DNA of 64,000 bases from Tremella fuciformis (lineage: Eukaryota; Basidiomycota; Tremellomycetes; Tremellales; Tremellaceae). Shown one piece after another: positions 32,779-43,772 of the stretch. Under the pieces are notes generated by a model. It searched no databases. It was not told where the DNA came from and was given only the letters and a program-made list of their open reading frames with translations. The stretch covers positions 2,294,001-2,358,000 of the forward strand of contig CP136493.1 in the NCBI GenBank assembly GCA_032768795.1, in the 5' to 3' direction. Numbering within the stretch: the first letter of the stretch is position 1; every line of letters starts with the position of its first letter. Position numbers and translations under genes: made by a program.

Positions 32779-33414
32779 CTAAGCAGTCGCGGTCACAGTG
32801 ACAGTGACAGTGGCTGTAGCACAGGCCGACGACGAGCTCGGGGCTGCCGAGGAGCTCGATGGGGCCACACCGCCGCGGATGTACCAGACTGCCTGTCAGC
32901 ATTGAAGTTGGGATATCACGTAGCACTCACTCTGGTTGGTGTTGCCCGTGGTGCATTGGTAGGTCTGCACACCGTTGTCACCCTCGTCGAGACACTGGTT
33001 GCCGCCGGTGATGGCGATACGCTGGTCACCGGTGAGGTACCAGGTCTGCTGGTAGAGACCCGGGTACGAAGTCCAGACCTAACAAGCAATCAGCGTTGTC
33101 GGCTTGAGACTAGGTCGACTCACCTTGAGCAGACCAAAGTTGCCGGGGTAGGACCCGGCGTCGAGGGCTAGACCGGTGCCAGTGAGGATGACGCTGCCCG
33201 AGCCGTAGTCGATGTCCCACTTGGTGGCCCAGTTCGAGTCGCTGCAGCTAACGCTGCGCACCTCCGAGCCGACGCCGGTCTTGGGGGCGGCACCGAGGCA
33301 AAGGCCATCGCGGCCGGCGTAGATCTGCACGCCAGAGTAGCGCTTAGAGAGGCTCGCGGGAGCGGCAAGGGCTCCGAAGGCCGCGAGGACGGGGACGATC
33401 AGCTGAGCGAGCAT
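32779..33414 (-). CDS. Small secreted R-type (ricin B-like) lectin domain protein
   Basis: Exons 33124-33414, 32931-33078 and 32779-32888 join in frame to 182 residues. The N-terminus is a signal peptide (MLAQLIVPVLAAFGALAAP). One beta-trefoil-like domain follows, with the repeat words YAGRDGLCLGAA, SNWATKWDI, LALDAG, QQTWYLTG and NQCLDEGDNGVQTYQCTTGNTNQ, as in QxW lectins. The tail is Ser/Ala-rich and ends in ATVTVTVTATA, much like the start of the stalk in the phytase-like protein of this window. No catalytic domain is attached, so it probably binds carbohydrate outside the cell or in the wall. It has no sign of a ricin A-type toxin chain. TATATAT at 33515-33521, about 100 bases upstream of the start, is a likely TATA box. 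Confidence 0.75.
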
Positions 33415-34424
33415 GTTGAGCTGCGTTGGGCGGACTTGGCTGCGGGTGTTTGGCTGGAATGCAAGTGGGGTTGTCAGAGTCGGCTTGAAGCCCCGGGAAC
33501 CGGTCAGAACTGCTTATATATCCCGCGGGCCGCTTCCTTGTTTGCGTACGAAGAGGGATGGTCGCTGCTTGGGGCAGAGGAGGTGAGCCAGGGGGCGGCA
33601 CAGTGCAGCGGAGGACTGAGTCAGTCCTCGTCATTGGGACGGCGTCCAAGACCGCGGGGCTCGTCGAGGGAGAGGAGAATCATGCTGCCTGATCGGCCCG
33701 AAGGCCGGACGTCAGAGACGCCAGTCATATCCGACTTGGACCTGTCCGACGGGCTAGCGAAGTCATTCCTACCTTGTCCATCAAGGTTGAGGGGTGCCTC
33801 TCGAGCATCGGCCGCGACAACCCATCCGGATACCTCATGGGGCACAGGCGGGGGTAAACAACAACAGCACAGCCCCGAGTCCGAGCCTCATTGCTCTGTC
33901 GCCTTGTCGACACTGCCCCACGGGACTCCGCCGTCTGTCCAGGCGAAACAGCCGGTCAGGATTCCTGGAACGGTACATGACAGAGTAGTAGCACCGCCCT
34001 AGAATCGTTAGAGTTTGGGGGGATATGGGGTAATGCCAAGCGATTACCATCCGGTTCGACGGGCGAGACTGCGGATAAGGTTAGGCAGTAGAAGGGATGA
34101 CCTATGTGGCTGATGACCGACGTGGCTTTAATGTCTATGTTACTGGATCTGGCATCTACAACGGCTGAACTACTATTGCTTGTGCAGAGGTTTGAGACAT
34201 CGTTCTGGGTACATTGTCCGAACGTCCTTGACCTAACCCCAATCGTCCGACTTGCCAGGCCGAGCCTTGCGGCCGAAGGCTTGGCAAGCGATCGTAACAA
34301 CCGGGCGACGAGAGCTGAGGCAGCCTTTGCGGACTCGATACATGTCAGGGGTGATGCGCATGTTTTCAACAAGACAAAGCTATACTCTCTACTCGAATAC
34401 CCATCCGAAGCTCAACGCCACAAA
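33415..34424. other. Intergenic region without a supported gene
   Basis: About 1 kb. The part next to 33415 is the lectin promoter with a TATA box at 33515-33521. The rest contains open frames of up to 188 codons on both strands, but their translations are low in complexity and show no domain, signal peptide or splice pattern that I trust. Confidence 0.4.
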
Positions 34425-36753
34425 TCACCTCGATAGCTCCCTGCCTATCCGGGGGAAGCTTGTTCTGACCCGACCTGCACCTCCCCGGTTGGCCCGAGCG
34501 AACCACGGGACGAATACCAAGCCTCGTCCGAGCTTCTCCCAGTTCCGGGACGGCTGTGTTCCCACCACAGTGTACGGCTCGTCGCTGTTGATTTCCCGAA
34601 GGGCGTAAGCCGAGCCACTTGCCTTGAGAAGGACAACAGGCACGTCTTCGATAGTTGTTGGGACCTCTTCGAAAGTTTCCTGCTCGGACAGTCCGACGCC
34701 TGCGAAATGAGGGTATTTCTCGTCGATCTCAGGGTTGTCGAAGGATTCAGCCGTGTAGACGATGGGTCCGCGAGTGACAGTAAGGAGATCCTGACCGGTC
34801 TTCGGGTTGGAGGAAAGCAGCCGTATTGGCATGTCGAAAGTAACCGACACACTGGACTGGGCGCCGAGGGAGATGGCAGCAAAGCCGGGAATGTCTGAAG
34901 TCGCCTCGGCAGAAGTAGAGTAATTGGCAGCGTAGCTGGGGCGAGGGAGACGCAGCTTCCAGGTGTATCCTGCGGGAGCTGCCACTTGAATATCGGTTTT
35001 GGAAGCCCATGGCATGGCGCTCTTCATCTGGACCTCGGCAGATTGCCCGTCAGGCAGGACGATGGTCCGACAAGCGGAGAGGAAGAGGTAGACGTCGAGG
35101 TGTATGGTCTTGCCCCGTACCTCTGCCGACCAGGTGTAGCCGCCCAACATGCCCAGTGTGCGAGACAGGTTCGGCGGGCAGCAGCACACTTCGAACCACT
35201 CTGCTCGAGTGGCCACTTCGTCGCCATAAGTGGCCAGCTTGTTGGCGTACGAGAATGCGTCGCCCTGCAAGCTACCCCCACCTAAGACTGCGTTGAGCAA
35301 GCACAGCTCCATGACGTCCCGGACGCGGCCGTCCAGAGAGTGGCTGAGAATGCGCTCCGAGGTCATCATGCAGGCGATAGCGGCGCACGTCTCCGCGTAG
35401 CAACCGCCTTCGTCGGTCGACTGTGGCAGTCGGTAGGGCACCGGGGAGAACCCCTCTATGCGAGGCTCCGTTCCAAAGCCGCCGGTCACGTACATCTTGT
35501 GGTCTACCGCGTCCGCCCACAGACGCTTGGCATCGTCGAGAAACTCCCCACCGAGATCGGCGGCGGCAGTTGTCAGGTAGAACGCGCGGACAGAGTGGCC
35601 GAGGATATCCTCTTGATCATGCAGAGGAAGATGTGCCTGATGATACCTGGAGATGAGAACCTTTTTCCTTAAGAAGAGGCGGCCGTACCAAACATCCCTC
35701 ACATTGTCCATTGTGTTCTGGACTACAAGGTCTTTTCGCCGCTCCTCGGCTTCCCAGACGAAGTAAAGTTTGTCGTTGTGGTCGCGCTGTTTCGTCCCGC
35801 GCGCCGCGAGGAGGTAGTTGCCCCAAGCGAGATGCTTTGGGTCTTTGGTGACTCGATACAAGCGAAGGACTGCAAGTTCGAGCTCTGGATGGCCGGGGTA
35901 CCCGTGCAGTTGGCCTTCGTTGGGACCAAAGGTCCGCATGAAGCATTCGACATAGCGGATCATGACATTCAGAAATTGACGACTCCCTGTGTAGTGGTGG
36001 TGCGCAAGCGCTGCCTCTAAAAGATGTCCAGCATTGTCTGTGCTTTAGTGACCGTCAACACTGGCCCGACCAGTGAGACCTACACATCTCATGCATGTCG
36101 CGAAGATTCATGTATCGCCCTTCTGGATCGACGACAATGAAGTAAATGTCGAGATACCCATCCGGCTGCTGTGCCTTCTCGATCATGTCCACCAGCTCCT
36201 GGATGCTGGCCTCATACTCGGCCGCATGGGGCGAAACCTTGCCATCCGGCGAGGCCAGGAAGTAGCAGGCACCTTCAATCCTGCTCGTCAGCCCAAATCA
36301 AAAGCCCCGAACTTGATGGACAGACCATTTGCCCACGTCCGACTCCCAAAACAACGAAGGCGGGATGCCGTCTGACCGTGTTCGCGCCCCGTCCAGGCGC
36401 CGTACATCGTATGCAGGGTGCCATTGCAGCTTGAACGCCTCGTAGGAGCCTTGCTTCCGCAGCTGCTCCAGCTGGGTCTTGAGCACCTTGTCCGAGTATA
36501 TAGCGCGCAGCCGACCGTAAAACGAGCCCGAGGCGATCACTGCGGGTCAGCTCGCCCTTCACGAGCTCCATCATGGGAACTTACCAGTCTCGTTGCATGT
36601 CATTTGCGGATTGGGCCGGGCATCAGGCGCAAACGAGACGGCCGCCTCGCCATTGATGGCTTTCTTGGCTTTCATCGTGTGCCCGTTGGTGTGGTGTCCG
36701 TGGGGACTGCAATAGGTGTGGAACTGCGGCTCGTGAGTCGCGACGGGAGGCAT
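34425..36753 (-). CDS. GH127 family beta-L-arabinofuranosidase-like enzyme
   Basis: Exons 36585-36753, 36326-36539, 36084-36280 and 34425-36037 join in frame to 730 residues. The N-terminal half reads FYGRLRAIYSDKVLKTQ, then GKWIEGACYFL across an intron, then DMHEMYNAGHLLEAALAHHH across the next, all typical of the (alpha/alpha)6 barrel of GH127. The catalytic zinc-cysteine set is visible as GCYAETC (Glu409, Cys411) and EVCCCPPNLSRT (Cys478-480), matching the Glu-X-Cys and Cys-Cys motifs of characterised members. The C-terminal beta domains contain LFLSACRTIVLPDG and VTRGPIVYTAES. No signal peptide is seen, so action on imported oligosaccharides in the cytosol is likely. Known members release L-arabinofuranose from plant arabinooligosaccharides. 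The start at 36751-36753 is the best ATG; the first 40 residues are His-rich and unconserved. Confidence 0.9.
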
Positions 36754-37076
36754 TTTGTCTGATGTCCACCGATGGAGGTCCAAGGCGGCCTGCGTGCTGG
36801 CTCGCTTTGTATTTCCCAGCTGCCGGGCTGCTGACCTCCTACCGCGCAACAGGCTGACACAGCGAGCGATCTAATCACCCGAATTGTAGACGTCTCGGTC
36901 CTACTGGATAGCCGCAGGACAGCACCATGACGCGGGCAGGCAAGGCGTCGGTAATCTCGGTCCTACTCTTTGCTAAGGCTCGGTCGCACTACGCTAAGAC
37001 GCGTCACACCACTTGAAATGCCGGAACTTCAACGTAATTCGGCGAAAAACAGCAGAGATGCATGGATGAACCCTCG
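36754..37076. other. Short intergenic region, GH127 upstream
   Basis: About 320 bases between the GH127 start and the 3' end of the next regulator, both on the minus strand. No clear TATA box or repeat is visible. Confidence 0.4.
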
Positions 37077-37322
37077 TCAGGCCGAGCCAACCTGCAGTTT
37101 CTCCCAGGGCAGATTGGCCACGGCATGACCGAGGGTAGCTGCAAACATGTCCCCTGATCTATGTCTGGATACGAAATGATACAATGCTTGCAGGTTGGCT
37201 GACCACTGGTTGGTCTGCGACAATTCCAGAAGTCGGCCTCGGAGGGGGTTCTGGTTCTGCAATAGCTCGGTCACAGTGCTGGCAATGTCAAACAGCTTCT
37301 CCACCTGTCGATCAGCACGGAC

Positions 37323-37358
<36 letters not shown>

Positions 37359-39215
37359 GTGTGTGCTCACAAATCCGGTCCCGTGCGCCTCCATAGAGGC
37401 CATCGACAACTTCGAGCAGATTGCCACGGTGGCGAGAGCGACGTCGACAGGGAAATCCGTAGACAGAACTGGCTCGTCGTTTTCGCACGTATGACCATGC
37501 AAAGAGGCCAGTCGCCATATTCGATTTCGTATCCACTGCCATGTCACAAGCAGGTCGGCGAGCTGGACTTCGGTAAGGTTTTCTGGGCCGTTATCGCCAA
37601 AGACCTGCACCATGGGTCCCGACAGCCGAGTGAGCATCACGACGATGCGGTGCCTGGTGAGGACTGCACAACTTGATCTATCACAGTGTCCGTTCCAGCA
37701 TCCGATGATGTCTTGATCGAGGAAGGCGAAGAGGCGGGCCAGGTAGCGGAGTGGACTCGTGTCTTCGTGTCCAGGGGGCATGATCAGACCAGCAGGCGTG
37801 ATTGGACCTTTGAACAGGATGCTGCCTGATCGTTGTAGCGCATATGCCCTTGGATACTCAGCACTTGAGGTCCCCCCAACGGTCGAGTCTTACCTCTCGG
37901 TGATAGCTAGAATCCAGAACATCTTCAGACGTCGCCTGACCTCGGGCTGAGGCAATGCTATGTACGACCTGGCATCGTCGAGACGCAAAGCCTCACCGAT
38001 GGCCAGAGCTTCTCGCAAACGCAACCGCGCCCCAGCGTTTTGACTCAACTCGAACAGCGTGCCAAAGAGCAAATAGCTGGTGAGGACCTGCTCGAGAGTC
38101 GGCAGGCAGCCGTAATCCCACCGTGCTTGCAGCTTGCATGCCTCATCCATGAGGATCTTGGCTTGTCGAACCCGCTGCGGCCGTTCGAGAAGCTCGTGAG
38201 TCTCGAGAGGGTGGATGATGCTGAGCGAGCACATCGCCAGGATCATGGCTGCGAAGGGACGATTGTGAAGATGCTCGTCGCGGTCGATCCGAGATATAAC
38301 GTCTTCCCGGTCGAAGACGGGTATCATGGGGTATACTCTTGTGAAGAACATCTCGAGTTGGGGTCTGACGAGGCTGTGGAGGGTGAGAGACAAGATGGGC
38401 GACAGATCTTCCGGGGCCGTGTAGGAGAAGGACCAAGCTTGGGCCGTCTGCGAGTACGGTGTCGCATCGTTCAGAAAGGAGAAATCCAATGTGGATGCAC
38501 CGGCTGATGGCAGTGGTTGGACTTCTGTAGGCCGGGCTGCTGGCGGTGGGGCACTCAGGAGTAACTGAATAAGCTCGTCACTGGCGTTGGTGGATGAATC
38601 ATTGGGGGCAATCAATGCGTTGTCGCCTAGCGGAGGTATGCTGATAGTGGAAGAGTCGACATTGCAGATTTGACTGGGTCCGGCCTCTGGTTCGGGCGTC
38701 GGTACGCGTGTCGGGAACCGACTGGGCAGCAGCTCCAACCATGAAAACGTCGGATCGTCTGAGACATAGTTGAGCAATTCCGACAAGCTTTGCTGAGGAG
38801 TTTCTGGAGCTTGTTGGGCCGTCAACGAGCTCGACTTGCGTCTCTTCTTCCTTCGTCTCGTGAGCTCAGCTCTGAGAGTGCATTCTGACTTTACTTTGGG
38901 GCTGGGCCTTTCGGCAGTACTGGATTGAGAAAGGTGCATTCAGCTCGGCCTCTGGTGCATCGAGCGCACGGCTGTTCGCCGTCGCACTGACCCCTTCAGC
39001 AGCACTCGGACTACGCGAGGCCATATCTGAGCGATGGTCCGACTTCCACTCACCTTGATCTTGCGAGCGTGACACTGGTCGCATGCACGCCGAGTAAGGC
39101 CGTCATTGACGGGCGACTTTCGGCCATAAGGGGTGCGCACTGCCGCTCGGGACATTGCAGGCGTCCCGGTGGTACCCATCAGAAGAGGGCCGATGGCCAA
39201 GGGGTCCACGGTCAT
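37077..39215 (-). CDS. Zn2Cys6 transcription factor
   Basis: The start at 39213-39215 gives MTVDPLAIGPLLMG and, before the first intron, RRACDQCHARKIK; the next exon supplies CDGEQPCARCTRGRAEC, completing the six-cysteine cluster. A basic KKRRKSS stretch and a Pro/Ser-rich linker follow (the junction near 38880 is uncertain), then the fungal TF domain: FFTRVYPMIPVFDREDVISRI, FAAMILAMCSL, ALAIGEALRLDDAR and RRRLKMFWILAITER. An intron near 37800-37870 leads to GPITPAGLIMPPGHEDTSP. Near the C-terminus an in-frame intron of 66 nt (37305-37370) contains a (GT)n microsatellite. The gene diverges from the maltose-type permease, so a permease-specific activator role, comparable to MAL activators, is a reasonable inference. 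Confidence 0.83.
37326..37354. repeat. (TG)n dinucleotide microsatellite, about 14 units
   Basis: An uninterrupted alternating T/G run of 29 bases on the plus strand. On the coding (minus) strand it reads (CA)n and sits inside the predicted 66-nt intron 37305-37370, between the GTGAGC donor and the GATCGACAG acceptor end. Confidence 0.95.
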
Positions 39216-39690
39216 GCTAGCTTTTGGATGATGACCGTTCCAAAACGAAAAGTGAGCGTTTACATCTCGGCCTTACTCCGAGTCACATGCCAGAGTCGCA
39301 CCAGCCCACACGTCACGCCGCAGCGCAGCCTCAGGGTGCCCGCGTAGAGGCACCGGATGTCCTGCGGTCCTGCTGTCTGTCCCGCAACTGCCTGGCGGGG
39401 AAGAGCATGCCGGCAATGGCTCGGTCCGATTCATTGCTGCTGTTCAGAAACGTAACGGTGAGATTGCCTCCGTCTTTACGGCGGCAACTTGGTCGTGCTT
39501 GGAGCTGATGATCGTCTGTGTGTCGCCGTCGCCGAATGCGCAAGACGGGCCGAGCTGCCGTATGGGTCTAGGCAGCCCGCTCAGCGAGCTGCTGAAGCAT
39601 ATAATGGCTGACGATCGCGTCTGGGGTATGCCAAGGGCCCCACAGCACTACCTCTTAGCCTAAACGAGCGGCCTGCAAACACCATCTATC
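39216..39690. promoter_or_regulatory. Divergent promoter: Zn2Cys6 regulator / maltose-type permease
   Basis: 475 bases shared by the regulator and the permease. CATATAATGG near 39598-39607, about 90 bases before the permease start, is a likely TATA box. Several CGG and CCG triplets occur, as expected of sites for Zn2Cys6 factors, but none forms an unambiguous known spacing. Confidence 0.5.
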
Positions 39691-41647
39691 ATGGTAGGAA
39701 CTACCGTCATCACCGCCACGCACAAGCCCGTGGATGCCAAAACACTCGGTATCGACACGACGACTCTTGAACTCGTCGAGCGCGCTCGAGCAGCCGATGA
39801 ACTCGACCACACGTTGACTGTCCGCCAGACGCTGCGCAAGTACAAGGCCGCAACAGTATGGTCCGTAATTTTATCGACTGCCCTCATCATGGAGGGGTAC
39901 GACCTCGTCATGGTAGGTCGAGTACCCTATGAGGATTGTCAATCCTTACTCTAGATCGGCTCATTCTACGGGCAAAGCCAGTTCCAGAAGCGCTTCGGCG
40001 AGCCCAAGGGCGACGGCACATACTACATCACGGCGTCGTGGCAGTCGGGCCTGTCGAACTGTTCTGTCGTTGGCCAACTCGTCGGTCTGATAATCAACGC
40101 CTGGGCGCAAGACCGGTTCGGCAGTCGAAGGACATACATGGCGGCCATGGTCTGGATGGCCTTGATGATCTTTATCCCCGTCTTCTCCGTCTCGCTGCCC
40201 ATGCTGGCGGTCGGTGAGTTCCTTTGCGGTATCCCTTGGGGTATCTTCCAGGTCAGTGTCAGGACTCTGTCGACGTTAGACGTACGGGCTGACGAGATTA
40301 GACGTTGAGCACTGCGTACGCATCGGAAGTCGGTCCTCACGCCCTTCGTCCCTACGTTACAGCCTACGTTTGCATGTGCTGGGGAGCCGGCATCTTGCTC
40401 TCGTCTGGGGTCGTTCGCGCCGTTGTACCGATCACCAGCGACTGGGGTGAGCCTTCCTCTGCACACCTTGGGGTACATGACTCACTCCCAGGATGGCGCC
40501 TGCCTTTCTGCCTCCAATGGGTATGGCCTATCCCTCTGTTCCTCGCCGCCTACTTCGCCCCCGAGTCTCCGTGGAATGCAGTGCGTCGCGGCAGGCCCGA
40601 CCTCGCCCGCGAGTCGCTCCGCCGCCTGGCAGCCAGCGATGCTGCCGACCCGACCACCGAGGTCGAGTCCCGCCTTGCATACATCGAATACACTACCGCC
40701 CTCGAGCGAGCCGAGACCGCCCACGCGTCCTTCTGGGAGTGCTTCAAGGGCACCAATCTCCGACGGACCGAGATCAACTGCGTCGTGTGGGCCGCCCAGA
40801 TCCTTTGCGGGAACGCCATCCTGGGATACTCTGTCGTCTTCCTTGAGGCTGCCGGCTTCTCTCAGACCCAGGCTTTCGACATCAACATCTCCCTCTCGGC
40901 GTGCTACATCATTGGCGGCATCATCTGCTGGTTCCTCATGGCGCGCCTCGGAAGGTCTACCATCTACATGGGCGGTCTCACATTCATGTTCGTGTGCTGT
41001 GTCGCCATCGGTGGCCTGGGCTTCGCACCGAAGGACGCGGCCGGCAAGCAGAACAACTCTGTGTCCTTGGCCATCGGTATACTTCTCGTCATCTCTACCC
41101 TCGCCAACATGATCACCGTCGGGCCAGCCTGCTACCCGATCGTCGCCGAGACGCCGAGTGGTCGTCTGAGGTACAAGACCATCGTCATCGGTCGTTTCGT
41201 CTACAATCTGACTGGTATATTCAGTAACTCGGTGACCCCCCGAATGATCTCTGCGGAAGGTAAGTCCGGTCGCGACAGGTTGAAAAAGGAGCTGATCAGC
41301 AAGCATGGGATTGGGGGGCGAAGTGTGGCCTGTTCTACGCCGGCACCAACCTTCTCTGCAACATCTGGTGCTGGTTCCGTCTTCCCGAGACGAAGAACCG
41401 TTCGTTCGGTGAGATCGACATTCTGTTCGAGAACCGCGTGCCCGCACGCAAGTTCAAGTACACCAAGGTGGACCGTGAGTATCAGCCTCTACTGCAAAAT
41501 GGTAGCTGAGACCCAGAATTTTCCCAAACCCTTAGTCACGCGTTCGACGATGAGGAGAAGAAGGTCTCGGTTGAGCACCTCGACGTCCGGGATGTCCAGG
41601 CCACTTCGGCTGGAGCCCGTCCGGGGACGATGCCGCAGGCTGCCTGA
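39691..41647 (+). CDS. MFS maltose/alpha-glucoside-type permease
   Basis: Exons 39691-39912, 39955-40251, 40302-40446, 40492-41259, 41304-41474 and 41517-41647 join in frame to 577 residues. The sequence fits yeast alpha-glucoside proton symporters: cytosolic N-terminus of about 60 residues, VILSTALIMEGYDLVMIGSF as first span, GSFYGQSQFQKRFG, LVGLIINAWAQDRFGSRR, GEFLCGIPWGIFQTLSTAYASEV, WPIPLFLAAYFAPESPW, ARLGRSTIYMGG, VAETPSGRLRYKTI and CGLFYAGTNLLCNIWCWFRLPETKNRSFGEIDILFE. Twelve spans are expected at the plasma membrane, importing maltose, isomaltose, sucrose or a related alpha-glucoside. The C-terminus is acidic, then Ala/Pro-rich. It is divergent from a Zn2Cys6 regulator, as MAL loci often are. 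Confidence 0.92.
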
Positions 41648-41913
41648 TCCTTCTCGAAAGATTGAGGATAAGGGAATGGCGACGAAGTGCGTTCCCGACA
41701 GAGGTTGTTGTCGAGGACGAGTCCAAGGAACGAGGGGCCCAGAGAGGCACGTTAGGCAGTAGAAGCAGTGTCGAGTCTTGGCTTCGTGCGGGAGGGGACC
41801 AGGATTATATGCATCTTTGTAATTGCCCCTTTGGTTCTACCTTCTCTAAGCGCTGCACGAGCCAAACGTCATGCCCAAGTGCCTTTTGTTTCTTCGTCTC
41901 TGCAGATCCGCAA

Positions 41914-43772
41914 CTAGGCGAACACGGCGCCATCGCCATTACCCCCCGTGTTCTCGTACGTGGCAAAGCACCCGTACTGGTAGTTGGCCTTGGCCTCTGC
42001 GTCCGCCTGGCTCGCCAAGAAGTTGTCCAAGGAGCACAGACCGTCCGTACGGCCGGCGCACTTCCCACCATCGATGGTGGCAAGGGGAACTATGGCGTTG
42101 TTCCAGACTTGGCGGATGAACTTGTATGGCGCATTGTCGGGGTCATACCCGTTCGACGCCGGGGATGTTTGTGTGTATGGCGTCGATACCTCGGCGGGGT
42201 CCGCAGCTGCACACCCGATCAACTCGGTGTAGAAGCGACTGGCGAAAGGTGTCAGGTACGACAGGCGGAATGTCCTGTCCGCCGGTGGGGGGTTGGCATC
42301 GAGCGGCATCTCGGTCTTGAAGTACTCGACAGATTGAGCGGTGACCAGCCTGACGCCATGAGTATGGAGTGTATGCGTGCGTGGACTCACGAGACAATGA
42401 TATCGTCGTGCGTGACGTCGGTATAGAATACCTGGCCCAGCGGGAATGTGTCCGGGTTGTTATCGAGGCTGGTGTTGACCGACGAGTTGCTCGAGGTGAT
42501 GTACTGGTTGTTCAGGCGAGCGATGATCTCCTGCAAGACACCCAAACCCTGGGCACGGCCGATGGCGGACCCGTAGGCATAGTCGTAGTAGTACTCGAGG
42601 TCGAGGGTGTACTCAAAACCCTCCCACTCAGCCTGGGTGAAGAGACCACAGAAATCGGAAGATCCTGCCCCCATCTTCAGCGCTCGTCCCAAATGCTGGC
42701 AGAAGACTGACCAAACGTCGCGTATTCGTACGAGCAGATCTCCATCATGGCATACGTGTCATTTGCTGTGAACGAGTACTGTCCATCCACCAAGTAGTTG
42801 TTCAAGCGGTCGGTAGCTGCGTCGAGGAATCCAGTGGCGATGTAGGTGAAAACGGCAGCGTCTCCTGTGCCACCAATGGCTGCGACAGCATCGTTGACAC
42901 ACGAATCGTAGCTTGCGAGCGTGTTGTTCTTATCGTCAGCAAGGAGGCACTACCACGAATCCAAAGCGTGGACATGCCTCGGTTCCGCCCTCGGTGATCG
43001 CAAGCAAGTTGTACTTGTCAGTAGCGTTCTCCGGACCAAAGAAGGCTGCACGTCAGTGAGCGGCTCTGAGTGCATCATCAAGACGCGACTCACTGTTCGC
43101 CCAAGCCAAGGCGCTGTCGAGGATACGCTCTTGGCTGGTGGTCCGTACGAGTGGCACAGGCCGAGCGGTGCCGTTGGTGAACGAGGCGTTGTAGTACGCC
43201 TGGCCTGCGGTGGCATTGTAGAGGAGGCGACCACGCGTGTTCCAGAAGTCTGCTGCAGCCGCCGACAACTGAGCTTGACCAGAGGGAACGAGGATGTTGG
43301 TGGTCAACTCATACGTCCACGTATTGAGAAACTGCGTGTCAGCGAGGAACACATGAATCCGCTGGCCGCTGACACTGAGGGGCCCGTCAAATGCATTGCT
43401 GCCTTCAGTGCTCTGGATGGCAGCGATCTTCGTGGCGAAGAGACCGTTGTTCACGGCGTCTTCTTGGGAACCGGTGGGGTATCGGGCTCCGTGACGCTGG
43501 AGGACCTGCACTTGTCTTGGCTGTCAGCTGTGTGCCCAAGTACAAAGGTCAAGAGGGGAGACCCACTCGTATCCGCAGCCATAGGGCAAGCCGGTGTTCT
43601 GTACTCCCCAGTATGACGCCGGGGTGTCGTTGTAAGGGCGGATCTGACCCCAGTATGTCTTGATAGCGTTGATGTCAGTCAAGAGGTCGACATTTACGTC
43701 ACTGCGCTTGGCGGCGCCGACAGCGGCGGCATCGACCCCAAGTGCCAAGAGCAAACTCAATATCGCGAACAT
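41914..43772 (-). CDS. Secreted histidine acid phosphatase (phytase-type)
   Basis: Exons 43563-43772, 43094-43505, 42978-43045, 42712-42928, 42391-42664 and 41914-42349 join in frame to 538 residues. A signal peptide (MFAILSLLLALGVDAAAVGA) starts the protein. The active-site motif RHGARYPTG follows the first intron, and the distal HD pair is in THDDIIV, so both halves of the branch-2 histidine phosphatase site are intact. Many NxS/T sites (NASF, NNTL, NDTY, NSSVNTS) and paired cysteines fit an exported glycoprotein. It should release phosphate from phytate or other organic phosphates. The third intron (42929-42977) begins GC instead of GT: only that choice gives EGGTENNTL in frame. TATATAC at 43830-43836 lies about 58 bases upstream of the start. 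Confidence 0.93.

Noticed and set aside
33436..34002. 188-codon plus-strand frame as a gene
   Set aside because: No domain, no signal peptide, repetitive Pro/Ser/Arg composition, and it overlaps the lectin promoter and TATA box.
39546..39560. CGG-N9-CCG as a binding site for the adjacent Zn2Cys6 regulator
   Set aside because: In GC-rich DNA such pairs arise often, and this spacing and orientation are not those of a characterised maltose-type activator.
40482..41447. Open frame of 321 codons on the minus strand
   Set aside because: Antisense of the maltose-type permease; composition is Asp/Gly/Arg-rich without any domain.
41475..41535. Apparent one-base frame conflict at the last intron of the maltose-type permease
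   Set aside because: Using the acceptor CCCAG at 41512-41516 instead of TTAG at 41535 restores the frame and a normal 42-nt intron.
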